From the NCBI GenBank assembly GCA_030340625.1, contig JAOPHQ010002276.1, positions 289,001 to 353,000 of the forward strand: 64,000 nucleotides of DNA, read 5' to 3'. This document shows positions 40,841 through 50,772 of the stretch, one piece after another; position 1 is the stretch's first letter, and every line of letters starts with the position of its first letter. This DNA comes from Merluccius polli (lineage: Eukaryota > Chordata > Actinopteri > Gadiformes > Merlucciidae). A model generated the notes under the pieces. That model had not been told where the DNA came from. It saw nothing but the letters and a program-made list of their open reading frames with translations, and searched no databases. The position numbers and the translations under genes are program-made.

Positions 40841-43512
40841 AGACAGTCCTTGATCTTTTCTAAGTCCCTTTCCTCTCCAAGGGTCATCTCTTTGCCTCCC
40901 GGAGGACACTTGCTGCACTTGCAGCTCCCGCATTTTGGATCACACGCTGCTCCAATACTATCCCACTTGAACCACTCAAACATCTCTTTGCTTGTGGCAG
41001 TGGTGCTGCTGAGGGTCACTTCTTCCATCCTCGTTGGGTCCTCACTCAGGTCTTTAATGTCCACAAGGACCTCCTTGTACACCCTTGAAGAGGTCCTCAT
41101 AGACCTTGCAAAGTGAGTCTCAGACTGGTGCAGCGTCAGGTCGACCACCTCAAAGAGATCAGGATGGGTACCGCCAACGGTTTTGCCCAATGGGCCGTCC
41201 CAGAGGACTAGATCTCCCTCCAACTTGAACGGCTGTGGAACTAGACGACCTTCCCTGTGGCTGATCAGAAGATCGATGTTCTCAGGGCGGACCAGCTCTT
41301 CTGCAGCGACGTCAGGAAAGATCTTTTGCAGTTGCTGCGGAGTGACATGCTGACTTATCTCTGCAATACTCTCCAGGCCGTAGCAGAGTAGTTTGTGTTC
41401 CATTACAGCCCCCTTGATGGTCTTCACTCTTAGCCGCAGGGAGTACCTCTTGGTTGTAATGGTCGTTGTCATCCCTCCTATCCCATGGACGATTAACTTG
41501 ATACTCTTACCAATCAGTCCAAGGCGCTGGGCAGCATTGTTTGTTATATAGTTGGTATCAGAGGCAAGGTCAATAAGAGTGCCTATCAGCTGACCTGAGT
41601 TAGTTGTCACTTCCAGTAACATCATTACAACTGGGTACTCTTCCAGTCCACCTCCAGCAGTGCAGAATGTAGTTGAGGCTTTGTTGGAAAATGCCTTCCT
41701 GATTTCTGCTCTTAGCTCCGGAGTGACTTTCGCCAGGAGCTCTTCTTGCTTGCTGGTCAGCCCGAGGCCTTTTCTCTCCACCCTTTTGGTAGCTTGCACC
41801 TCGCTGCCAGCGTCTTTCTCTTGAGTGATGGACTTGGGGCAGAGAAGATAGTGGTGAGACTCTTCTTTGCGGCAGTCAATCTTACTGCAGAGGAACTTCG
41901 GGTTGCAACGGCCATCCTTTAGGTGGAAGCACAGACACCGATTGCATCCCCCATGGGTCTTCAGGTGGGTTATTCTCCTCTGGAGGTCCATCTCCCTGAA
42001 GGCTTTGCAGGCAAACAGCCTGCCAGCATGTGTCTCATCAGCACAGGCAGTGCACGAGCCCAAGCGTGGCTTCGACTGAGATTCTCTTTGGCCTGAGGTA
42101 GCTTTGGAGAACGCTTTTCTGACTCCTCTTTCTGACCTGTCTGTCGGGCCTTTCATTGAGGTGCTTCCCTCTCTTGGGCTTGCCTCCAGCTGATCCAGCT
42201 CCTCCAGGATTACCTCCTGCTTCTTCAGGAAGTGCAGTAAGCAGTCGAAGTGGTTATGTGGAGCAAACGCATTTGCAGGCTCAGTCTTGTGCGCAATCCA
42301 TTTCTCCTTCAGAGAGCTTGGAAGCTTGATTTCAAGGGACTGCGCTACCCAGCGGTTCTTTATAACCTCCTCTTCTCCCAGGATCATAAGGTTACTGAGG
42401 GCCCGCTCCACGGCTTGGATCAGCTCGATTGCTCTCCTAGGGTTGTCCCCCTTTACGGGGGGTAGGCCCTGAACTTCCTCAGATATCTTCAAGACGATCT
42501 TTGCCTTGTTCCCGAAGCGGTTGTCGAGGCGCCTGAACATTTCATCCGCCGAAGCACAGCTGGACAGGACCAAGTCTTTCTTCACCCTGTCACTGAGACT
42601 TGCCAGGAGGTGGAACCTTGTGACACCAGCGGTCCTCTGTGGGTTTCCCAGTTGTTCCAGCTCTTCCCACTCAGCCTTCCACCGATAGTAGTCGGTCATG
42701 TCACCCGAGAACATAGGCAGGCGTGTTCTTTCAAGACTGATCTGTGGTCTGAAGCCAGGATGCAGGCCAGGGATATTTGGTGGTGGTGCATATGGAAACG
42801 CAGGGGCTACGGGTCCAGGTGCTACGGATACAGGTGCTACAAGTACAGGTGCGCCATTGGGGACTTGGGGCTCCTCACCGGACTCACTCTGCTCTTCATC
42901 ACTTATGTGAGCCTCTTCTGTCCGCTTCAACTTTTTCCAGCTCCGCACCCAGTCATGCAGTCTGTTTCCCAGCTTGTATAGCTGCTGCTTGTACACTGTT
43001 GACTTGGCTCCAGAGACAAGACCTTCCCATTCAAGCATCTTCTGCTGAAGCATTTCGATTCTCTCCACCAAGCTCTCCCTCAGGACTTGAAAGTCTTCCT
43101 CCGGCAACTCCTTCACATCAGTGCTCTCCACTTCAGCACATTTCTCCTCTTCACCGTCGGCATACAATTTAAGGTCAACATAGGCAAATTTGGACCATAA
43201 TGTCTCCCTAGCGAGCTGGAGCGTCTCCGTATAGGTGGCAAGGCACGCTGCTGTTTTCTCGTTTACATGAGCCGCTTCTTTTCCTGCTTTTTCTTTTTCC
43301 TCCTTGCTTTCCACTTCTCCTAGAGCATCAGCATATTCGAGACCAGCGTCGTGCACCTTTCCAAAGTCCACACCAAGTGCTCTGATCTCGTCAATAAGCA
43401 CCCTTTTTTCTAGGAGGTCTAGAGTGAGGGACAGCTTATTGGCCCTTTTGCTAAAAAAGGCTTGTGCTTTTGATCGCTGTCCTTTTAGGGCCACTAATCC
43501 ACCTGAATCCAT
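40841..43512 (-). pseudogene. gag: BEL Gag and protease (5' part of the polyprotein)
   Basis: The frame starts at ATG 43512 (MDSGGLVALKGQRSK), about 105 bases after the 5' LTR, and is open for ~890 codons to the hAT target site at 40841. It gives an N-terminal coiled-coil Gag (about 1-210), a proline-rich linker and the BEL/Pao Gag core (RTRLPMFSGDMTDYYRWK, about 270-430). Cysteine/histidine clusters follow (C-T-A-C-A-D-E-T-H; C-N-R-C-L-C-F-H-L-K), then a retropepsin-like domain. The protease site reads TLIDLASDTNYIT, so the usual D-S/T-G is D-L-A. Beyond 40841 the last codons come from hAT. The original protein continues at 28953. Confidence 0.88.
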
Positions 43513-43617
43513 CTTCCTTTCCTAGCACTGACCAAGGCGCTTGATGCTCCTTCACTGGTCAATGCTGAGAGGGTGGGGCAGACTTAGCTTGATGCGCTCT
43601 GGCAGTTGGTTTATTAC

Positions 43618-44631
43618 TGTTCCGTGTTCTCCCCACGGAAAGGGCAACCCAGTGCACAAAAGGATATTACTCGGTATTCCACATTTGTTTTGTTTATTTT
43701 TTGTTCACAAAGGGAATCAGTCAGTCAGGTAATAAACCTGAAAAGAATGAGGAATGCAGTGTATACTACAAACACAGCCCATCAATCTTTAACCTCAATA
43801 GCCCAATTAGCAACAATAAATAACATTAACCCATATCCCATTATAACTATCAACATATTTATCAAATATTATACATTCATCAAAATACAAATATATAATA
43901 AATCATTTCATCATTGAATGTACGCTTCACAAGTCAAATATTAAGCACCATATCAAATTCAATCAAGAAGCCAAAAAGTGCATTCGTTTTGTATAGGCTA
44001 AGCAGGAAACTACAGCTAGACTACAGCTCCCAAAATGCCCCGCGGCAAACTAGGAAGTACACCGGCCCGCGATTCATTCAAACATTTATAAAGCTAAAGA
44101 AAATAGAAACAAACGGACACGGATGGTACAATGCAATAATAGAAGTCTAAATGTCAGCTTTATGTCCCACGGCTTGCCACCGCATCAACGTTTAACTTTG
44201 GAGCATAGCGTTGTCTATCAATTGACCGAACTGCTTAACATTCATCTACCGGAGCATAGCGTTCTCTAACATGCAACGGACATAAACACAATGAACAACA
44301 TGGCATGGCGACAGCAGATAACATGAAGCATACAACCTAAAAGCAGACAAGAAAGCATTTGAAATTAGAGAGCCTACCAAGTGGCTGAACACCGGGTTGA
44401 AAGTTACTACAAACTAAATGAATCTCGCGCTTCCTTTTACCGTAGTAAACACTGGTCACATGTTCTCACAGCACACCACTCTCTTAAAGAGACACTACAC
44501 TATTAGTCAGCGACACCTCAAACGTTTCTCTATGACTGCGTTTGTAGCTTTGATTTAAAGTATTTGAATAAACATATAAATAAGAAATAACAAAACTTCA
44601 CAAATTATATAACTCCACAGAAAACACAACA
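43618..44631 (-). repeat. BEL 5' LTR
   Basis: 1014 bp, uninterrupted, nearly identical to 21189-24938 minus its insertion. It contains the empty TTAA site at 44235-44238. Followed by CCTAC, the target duplication, then L1 sequence. Confidence 0.93.
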
Positions 44632-46492
44632 CCTACTATACTACAAACTACTATATCAACACTAAAAAATGTACCTATTTGATACATTTTCAGGATACAG
44701 AATTAATTTAAATAAAAGTATATTGATGCCAGTACATTCTATTACTTCAAATACCTTAGAACCTTTTCCATTTAAGATATCCACAGAAAAATTCACTTAT
44801 CTTGGGATTGAGGTTACGAAACGTCACTCCTCTCTTTTTCAGGCCAACTTCCAGCCTCCAATAGATAAATTACAAAGTAAAATTCAATTCTAGGAAAACT
44901 CTCCCTATCTCCGACATTTTTCAAGACATTCTTTAAGAGATTAGACTCAATAATAATGCCTTTCTTATGGAATTACAAAACTCATAGGATACGTAGAAAA
45001 CATCTCTACAGACCCAAATCCAAAGGAGGACTAGCTCTTCCAAATTTCATGCTACACTACTGGGCTTCTGCCATTAAGTCCTTTGCTTTTTGGCTAGATA
45101 CCTCCATCTCCCCACCTAATTGGTTAAAAATAGAGCAGGAAGTCTGTCATCCCTATTCCATAGGTGCTATACTGCTAGCTCCCACTCTAATCGTTAAGTC
45201 AATATACAAGCATAATCCTATCGTTCACAACCTAATATGTATACGGAAACAAATTAAATCCCATTTCGGCCATAAACCTATATCTCTCGCTCTACCCATT
45301 ACAAAAAATCCCACTTATCCCATCCATTTAGATAAAACAGAAGAGTGACTCAGGAATCCACAGTGTCCAAGATCTATATATTGAAGGTACATTTGCCACC
45401 TTTGCACAATTACAAAAGAAATGTAATCCAAACAGCAACTTTTTAGATATTTACAGATTAGAGATTACGAAGAAGATTCGAAGTCGAATAACAATCAACA
45501 TCAGACAATTGCCTTAAAACCTCACCATATCAACACAATTTCATCTCATATCTACAGTATATGATACCTTTACTATCAATAATATCTCCATCTTCTGAAA
45601 GTTTTAAGACCAAATGGGAAAATTATATATCCAATTATGTATCCAAATACCAGATGACATATGGGAAGAAAGTCTCGAACACATACACCAATGCTCAAAT
45701 AATGCCAGACCCTGTCTTATACAATTTAAGATACTACAGACTCCATTACTTATCATCCAAACGTATCACCCACGTGTGATAAATGTCATTCCCCAGAGGC
45801 AACTCTTTTTCATAGCTTAGTATTATGTCCTAAAGTTGCATCTTTTTGGACTGATATCTTCAACAACATTTCAGAAATAAGTACTCCATTAGAGCCAGAA
45901 TCTTTACGGATTATTCTTGGTGTAGCTGAAACATTAAGAAGACTCACCACAGCCCCACAACAATTCCTCTCTTACTGCCTCATCACACCAAAAAAAACGA
46001 CTCTTATGTCATGAAAAGGTTCCTACCTCCAAAATGTGGCTACATGATCTAACCAGTACATTACATTTGGAAAGGATAAGATATGTATTAAATGACAGAC
46101 TCTCACAATATAATAAGATCTGGAAACCTCTCATATTACACCTTACACATAGACGTTCCTAAGATATAGCCTATACTTGTTACACTGTTTCACATTTTAT
46201 TTAGTGAGTACATGAGTGAGGGAAGGGTAAGGGATAGGGAAACAGAAGAAACTTGAGAAGATAGGGAATTAGTGTTCTTTTACTGTGAATTTTCCTTTCT
46301 CTTTTTGCTTTGTTTGTTTTTGATAGTTTCAATTTCAAGATACAATCCTATATTTTGTTATATCATGTTTTATATCTGAATATACATCAGGATAATGTTA
46401 TAATTCTTTTATATACATGAAAATAAGTGTCGACATAATGACATTGTATGTGTAAGATTTTTATTTTGGCTCAATAAAAAACATTTGAAACG
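44632..46492 (+). mobile_element. L1-type LINE, right part (RT thumb to 3' end)
   Basis: This resumes the RT interrupted at 21188. Broken frames give FDTFSGYRINLNKSILMPV, EKFTYLGIEVTKRHSSLF (44669-44893), then LDSIIMPFLWNYKTHRIRRK and KGGLALPNFMLHYWASAI (about 44940-45080), the standard L1 order after YADD. A C-terminal cysteine segment is recognisable near 45770 (CDKCHSPEA-like, after a shift). Several frameshifts and stops show it is dead. The 3' end is marked by CAATAAAAAACATTTGAAAC near 46470-46490. Confidence 0.85.
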
Positions 46493-47164
46493 TATATTTT
46501 TAGTCTGCTGGACCCATGCCTGTGGGAAGAATGACTAGCATTCCAAAGACAAAGGAGAAAAAAAAATGAAAATACTAATTTCTGAATAAGGATCCGATAC
46601 CCAAGTCAGCCAGTGGCAACAAGTGGAATCTGAGTTTATTTGTTCAGTACGCCATTGAAACATCACAGCTTTGAATATTCTCTCTGCCGGTGTCTGTGAC
46701 AACACCCACCGTCTCATCTTGCTGCCGAGGTTTAAGAGAATGGGGAGAAGGTAAACGCCAGCGAAAAATATCTAGCACCCGTCTCTGCCAGGGGCCATTG
46801 GCTCTCTTGGGAAATGGCAGTCAGACACATATTTGCTTTTGGTTCTTCTTATTTCTTTAAATAGAGTTGAGTGTATATGTGTAGCACTACACATAGCGCC
46901 AATATCCTCAAGAGAAACTTGGTCTGCCTTCTGGCTTGAGCTCTGTGTGTGTGTTCTTCATCTCCATACACATGTTAAGCCCCTCAGTGTGTGAGTGTGT
47001 GTGTTTGTGGCATGCATTATGTAACAAATTCACACAGACAATTTTGATGAGATTATACCAGTTAGACTCATTAGATTGGATTTGATTATGTAGTACATCT
47101 AATCTAATCCAACACACAATCTAAGATCTGGAGAAGTGGCAGACGTTCTGATAAAAAGGAAAAT

Positions 47165-47205
<41 letters not shown>

Positions 47206-47462
47206 TCTGGGCTCATTGTAGTGTTTTTTTACGTTCCAACATTAGCATTCACTAGAACCAATGTTTTATAGACAGAAAGGCTAGTTCTGTGCAACCCGCT
47301 GTTCTGCAATTCTATTTAGGAGAAGACACGACAGGGAATGGAACATACAGCACTTTCCTGAGGCTGTAATGAACCGCTATTCTTTATTATTTACACCGAC
47401 ATCCATTTGTGTTTGCATCATCGGAATGGATTTTGCGCCTGAGGATTTATTGTTATACCAGT
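46493..47462. other. No gene seen; one CT/AC microsatellite
   Basis: Unique-looking AT-rich DNA. A (CT)n(AC)n tract lies at 47166-47204. No supported coding region. Confidence 0.35.
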
Positions 47463-48039
47463 TGTTGTGAGAGGCGGTTTCAAAGCGATGATGATGGAAA
47501 AAAATGAAACCCCTACTCACGCGTGTTCGTTAATGAAGCGATAGAAGAAGTTGTTTAGCTTTGAGAAATAATCAGTTTTATTGTTAACACCAGTATAATG
47601 TGCAGAGTTTTTACAGATATATCTGGGTCCGACTACGTTTCCCTGACCGAACAACAAAGTATGTGTGTGTCAGTTCGCGAAGTCTGAGCACACATATCTC
47701 TATCTCAGGCTGTTATATACACACATATTGCAACCGTCATCACAAAAAGGCTGGCTGTCTACGTTTCCCCATGTCATCCTCGTCTTATCTGACTCCCATT
47801 GTTCTTTACATGTTCAAAGACAAGCCTGCCTGTTCTTTACTATCATATGATCTGATCATCACCATGTATTCTGCACGTCACCAACAATGTACTCATTCTG
47901 ATCATGTGGAGTTTCGCTCCTATGATTACATGCTTCTGCTTATCTCATGCTTCTGTCTTACTTCAGCAGAAAGGCCCCGAGGTTAGTGTGACCCAATTCA
48001 TTGGTCATCTGATAGATCTAACATATAACCATACCTTCA
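47463..48039 (-). repeat. Solo LTR of the ERV1 family (diverged subfamily)
   Basis: 577 bp, reverse-complement similar to the ERV1 LTRs at both ends (TGTTGTGAGAGGC on the plus strand; TGAAGGTATGG as the LTR start on the minus strand). Flanked by exact CAGT at 47459-47462 and 48040-48043. The middle (about 47695-47965) differs from ERV1. The 128-codon frame here is judged spurious. It is the product of LTR-LTR recombination. Confidence 0.88.
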
Positions 48040-48135
48040 CAGTGTAAACAAAATAGTAGAAATACAATGCCAATAAGCATGTAATGTATATATCTTAGGG
48101 AGCTTAGGGGCTTATTTTTGCGTATTTTGTGTATA

Positions 48136-49144
48136 TGTAACCGAGCTAAATTGAATTTTATTTAAATGTATTTTTATTTTTATTTTTCACATTCTTTTTG
48201 TATTGTGAACTCCCCCAAAATTGTTTCCTATGTAAATTGGTTCCACATGGTTATTTTCCATAGCATACCTTTTGTTTCCCTGGGGAGTAATTTGGCGTTG
48301 CACCTGTGTGTCTAGCTTCAGTGAGCGCTGATGCTCGGAGCTGGTAGGTTACGTTTATATCTCTCTTTTCAATTGTCATCCTTATAGTAATTCACACTGC
48401 CTTGTGATATGCTTTTGGGTATACGGGAGAAATTCCCGATGTACAGACAACTTTCAGTCATTCAACTTTTGTTAAAAAACGGACTTTTAATTGTGTGCGA
48501 TGTTTTGTCAACATGTCTTAAGCTAGCGGCACGTTACTACGGGGTTTCCCGACCGCGTGGGATTTAGTATGAGAAAAAGATCGCTGCATGTCTGTGTTGA
48601 TATTTTGAATGCAGCCGTATGATTTAATGTGTAGTTAATTTTGTTTTCTTTATTTTGTAGAGTGGAGAGAGATTATATGGATTGTGTGTGACGCCCGTGT
48701 ATTTTGTCTCCTCTAAAAAGGTATGCCTGTTATGTGTTTTGATATTGTTTATTGTATAAAACATAAAATGAGTTGTGTGAGGAAAAAAAAAAGACAATTG
48801 ATGTACTGTGTAACAAAAACCTTTCTTTATTATATTTGTATTACCTTATTGGTGTATATATTTTATATACTGTTTTTTATTTAACTAACTTCTTTGACAG
48901 TTTTATGCTTTGTTTACAGTTTTATAATTTATCTTCCACATGTATTCATAATTAGATAAGAATATATTAAGATAGCTTGAGTGAGCGCTGATGCTCGGAG
49001 CTGAGTGGAGAGAGATTATATGGATTGTGTGTGACGCCCGTGTATTTTGTCTCCTCTAAAAAGGAATAAACCCTCCCAACTCAACTCCTGTGTGTGCCTC
49101 ACTTAATGGGAAAAAAGACACAACGCAGAAACCCATCGGTTACA
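48136..49144 (+). repeat. Gypsy B 5' LTR, with internal spliced-like duplication
   Basis: Starts TGTAACCGAGC and ends CGGTTACA. Block A (48314-48343) and block B (48661-48720) are separated by a 317-bp GT...AG segment. They recur fused at 48974-49063, just before AATAAA at 49065. TATATATTTTATATA near 48855 is a candidate TATA region. A 60-codon frame at 48773 is judged spurious. Confidence 0.93.
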
Positions 49145-49147
49145 AAA

Positions 49148-49167
49148 TGGTGCCGTGACCCGGATTC
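49148..49167 (+). promoter_or_regulatory. Gypsy B primer binding site, tRNA-His
   Basis: TGGTGCCGTGACCCGGATTC, three bases after the LTR, matches the vertebrate tRNA-His 3' end with one mismatch (C for T in GACTCGG). Confidence 0.8.
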
Positions 49168-49438
49168 TTCAGATCAGCCGCTGCAGATCGCCGAGGTTAT
49201 GCTGTGAGCAAGTAAGCGTATCGTACAGCAAGCAGGAAGGATCCGTTGATCGTTGAGACCTTTGATAAGAAGTGTTTTTGTTTTATTGTGGCTGTGTTTT
49301 TCCACAATTTATCGTTACTTTTCCTCAAATACAGTGTACACGTGTCTCTGTACAGTTAAATATTATTTTAACATCATATTTTCACTGTTATATTCCACCA
49401 TATTCATTGTGTTTAAATTATAATGGATTTTACACCAT

Positions 49439-50722
49439 TTGGGAGGGGTAGAGGGTGGATGCAAGCAGGGAATGCAGAGCAAACTAGGAGGCCAGGCATT
49501 AGCAGCCCTCAGAGTACAGGTACAGGTAACAGGTACACCTGTAGCAAGGCAGATATTTTCCACTCCCGCCACTGCTAATAATGACACTCTGGCACAACTG
49601 CGTGACCTTTTAGGGGAGCTAGGAACTCATATTGGTGACACTGTTGTGAGTCGCATATTAGCCAACCAAACACCTACCCCCACACTCAGTTGCCCACCCC
49701 CCATGCCTCCCCCTCCACTTGAGCCCATGCCCTCCCCAGTTGATATGTCTCGACTAAACATCATGGTAAAGGCAGCTGTCAAGGAACCAGTGATGTATAG
49801 AGGAGATGGCTCGGACAAATACTCAGTACATGAGTGGATAGATGTGATGGACACTTACCTGCATAAAAAGAACTGTCCAACTTCAGAGCAGGCCGACGAA
49901 ATCCTCAGTCACCTTTTGGGACGAGCTAAGAGTATCGTTAAAGTGGGGTTGAAGAGTAGTGCTGATATCAACACACACCCTGAAGTGGTATACGACATAC
50001 TCCGAAGATACTTCAGTGACTCTCCCATGTCCAGCTTGCCGATGGCTGATTTCTATTCTATACAGCCTGATGTAAATGAGAACCCTGTGGATTACTGGGT
50101 CCGGCTCAATACAGCAGCTGAGCACGCTGACCGGCATCTGCGGAAAAGTGGAGAAAAGATGGAGAACATGTCAGCGCAAATTGCTATGATGTTCATCAGG
50201 AACTGCCCCAGCCCCGAACTCTCCAGTGTGTTTCGGTGTAAGCCTATCAGCAAATGGTCAGCCGTGGAAGTGCAAGAGGCTATCGATGAGCATCAGAGGG
50301 AGCATCAGGCAAGGAAGAGGCCCATTAAAGCAGAGAAGTTCAAAATGGTGGCAGCAGCTGCCACTACCTGTTTACCTGTAGTTGAGGAGCTGACTGCAAT
50401 GAGAGCTGGAGTTCAAGAACCTCCTACACAGCCAAAGGTGAGTGCAGTCACCTCTTCGGAAGTAGGGGCCTTAGAACGAGTACTGAGCATGCTGGAAGGT
50501 GTTCTGGCCAGAGCAGCTTCACCGGTCCAACAGCCGACCCAGTGGACACGCCCCACTTCTTGTCGTGTATGTGGTGACAAAACTCACATCACACGTGAAC
50601 ACTGCATGAAAGAGAAGAGGTGTTTCGGGTGCCTGGAACCTGGCCACACAAGGAGAGATTGCACACGAGCTGTACTACGGCAAACCCAAGCAGAGAACCA
50701 CACACCCAACCAGGGAAACTGA
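49439..50722 (+). CDS. gag: Gypsy B Gag
   Basis: Gag forms the virus-like particle and binds element RNA. The 427-residue frame starts at the first ATG of the frame after the leader; an earlier non-ATG start cannot be excluded. A proline-rich linker (about 80-105) precedes the capsid-like region with VKEPVMYRGDGSDKYSVHEW and VDYWVRLNTAAEHADRHL (about 115-290). Near the end are two zinc knuckles: an irregular C-x2-C-x4-H-x5-C (CRVCGDKTHITREHC) and a canonical C-x2-C-x4-H-x4-C (CFGCLEPGHTRRDC). The stop at 50720-50722 directly follows the slippery heptamer, and pol continues in the -1 frame. Confidence 0.9.
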   Translation: MGGVEGGCKQGMQSKLGGQALAALRVQVQVTGTPVARQIFSTPATANNDTLAQLRDLLGELGTHIGDTVVSRILANQTPTPTLSCPPPMPPPPLEPMPSPVDMSRLNIMVKAAVKEPVMYRGDGSDKYSVHEWIDVMDTYLHKKNCPTSEQADEILSHLLGRAKSIVKVGLKSSADINTHPEVVYDILRRYFSDSPMSSLPMADFYSIQPDVNENPVDYWVRLNTAAEHADRHLRKSGEKMENMSAQIAMMFIRNCPSPELSSVFRCKPISKWSAVEVQEAIDEHQREHQARKRPIKAEKFKMVAAAATTCLPVVEELTAMRAGVQEPPTQPKVSAVTSSEVGALERVLSMLEGVLARAASPVQQPTQWTRPTSCRVCGDKTHITREHCMKEKRCFGCLEPGHTRRDCTRAVLRQTQAENHTPNQGN

Positions 50723-50772
50723 GTCGCTCACATTGCGGAGGGCGAAGTGTGAGTGCGTCATGTCAGACCCTC
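50713..50772 (+). promoter_or_regulatory. -1 ribosomal frameshift signal: slippery GGGAAAC and predicted pseudoknot
   Basis: G GGA AAC (50713-50719) is in the correct X XXY YYZ phase in gag and abuts the TGA stop. After a 5-base spacer, stem 1 pairs 50725-50734 with 50746-50757 (10 pairs, one G-U, a 2-base bulge at 50753-50754). Its loop GAGGG (50738-50742) can pair with CCCTC (50768-50772), giving an H-type pseudoknot. Slipping joins Gag to Pol in frame. Confidence 0.82.

Larger units (their letters stand above)
21189..44631 (-). mobile_element. BEL/Pao LTR retrotransposon with nested insertions
   Basis: Direct ~1015-bp LTRs (21189-24938 with a Kolobok-like insertion, and 43618-44631) are flanked by CCTAC at 21184-21188 and 44632-44636. 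Transcription is on the minus strand: Gag and protease near 43.5-40.8 kb, RT near 28.9-28.1 kb, integrase near 26.9-25.1 kb. Two hAT elements split pol; one of them contains ERV2. RNase H is missing and integrase is frameshifted. The purine tract GTGGGAGG sits just before the 3' LTR. Without insertions the element would be about 8.6 kb. Confidence 0.93.

Noticed and set aside
47600..47986. 128-codon frame in the solo LTR
   Set aside because: It lies within LTR sequence on the opposite strand and is not conserved in the ERV1 LTRs.
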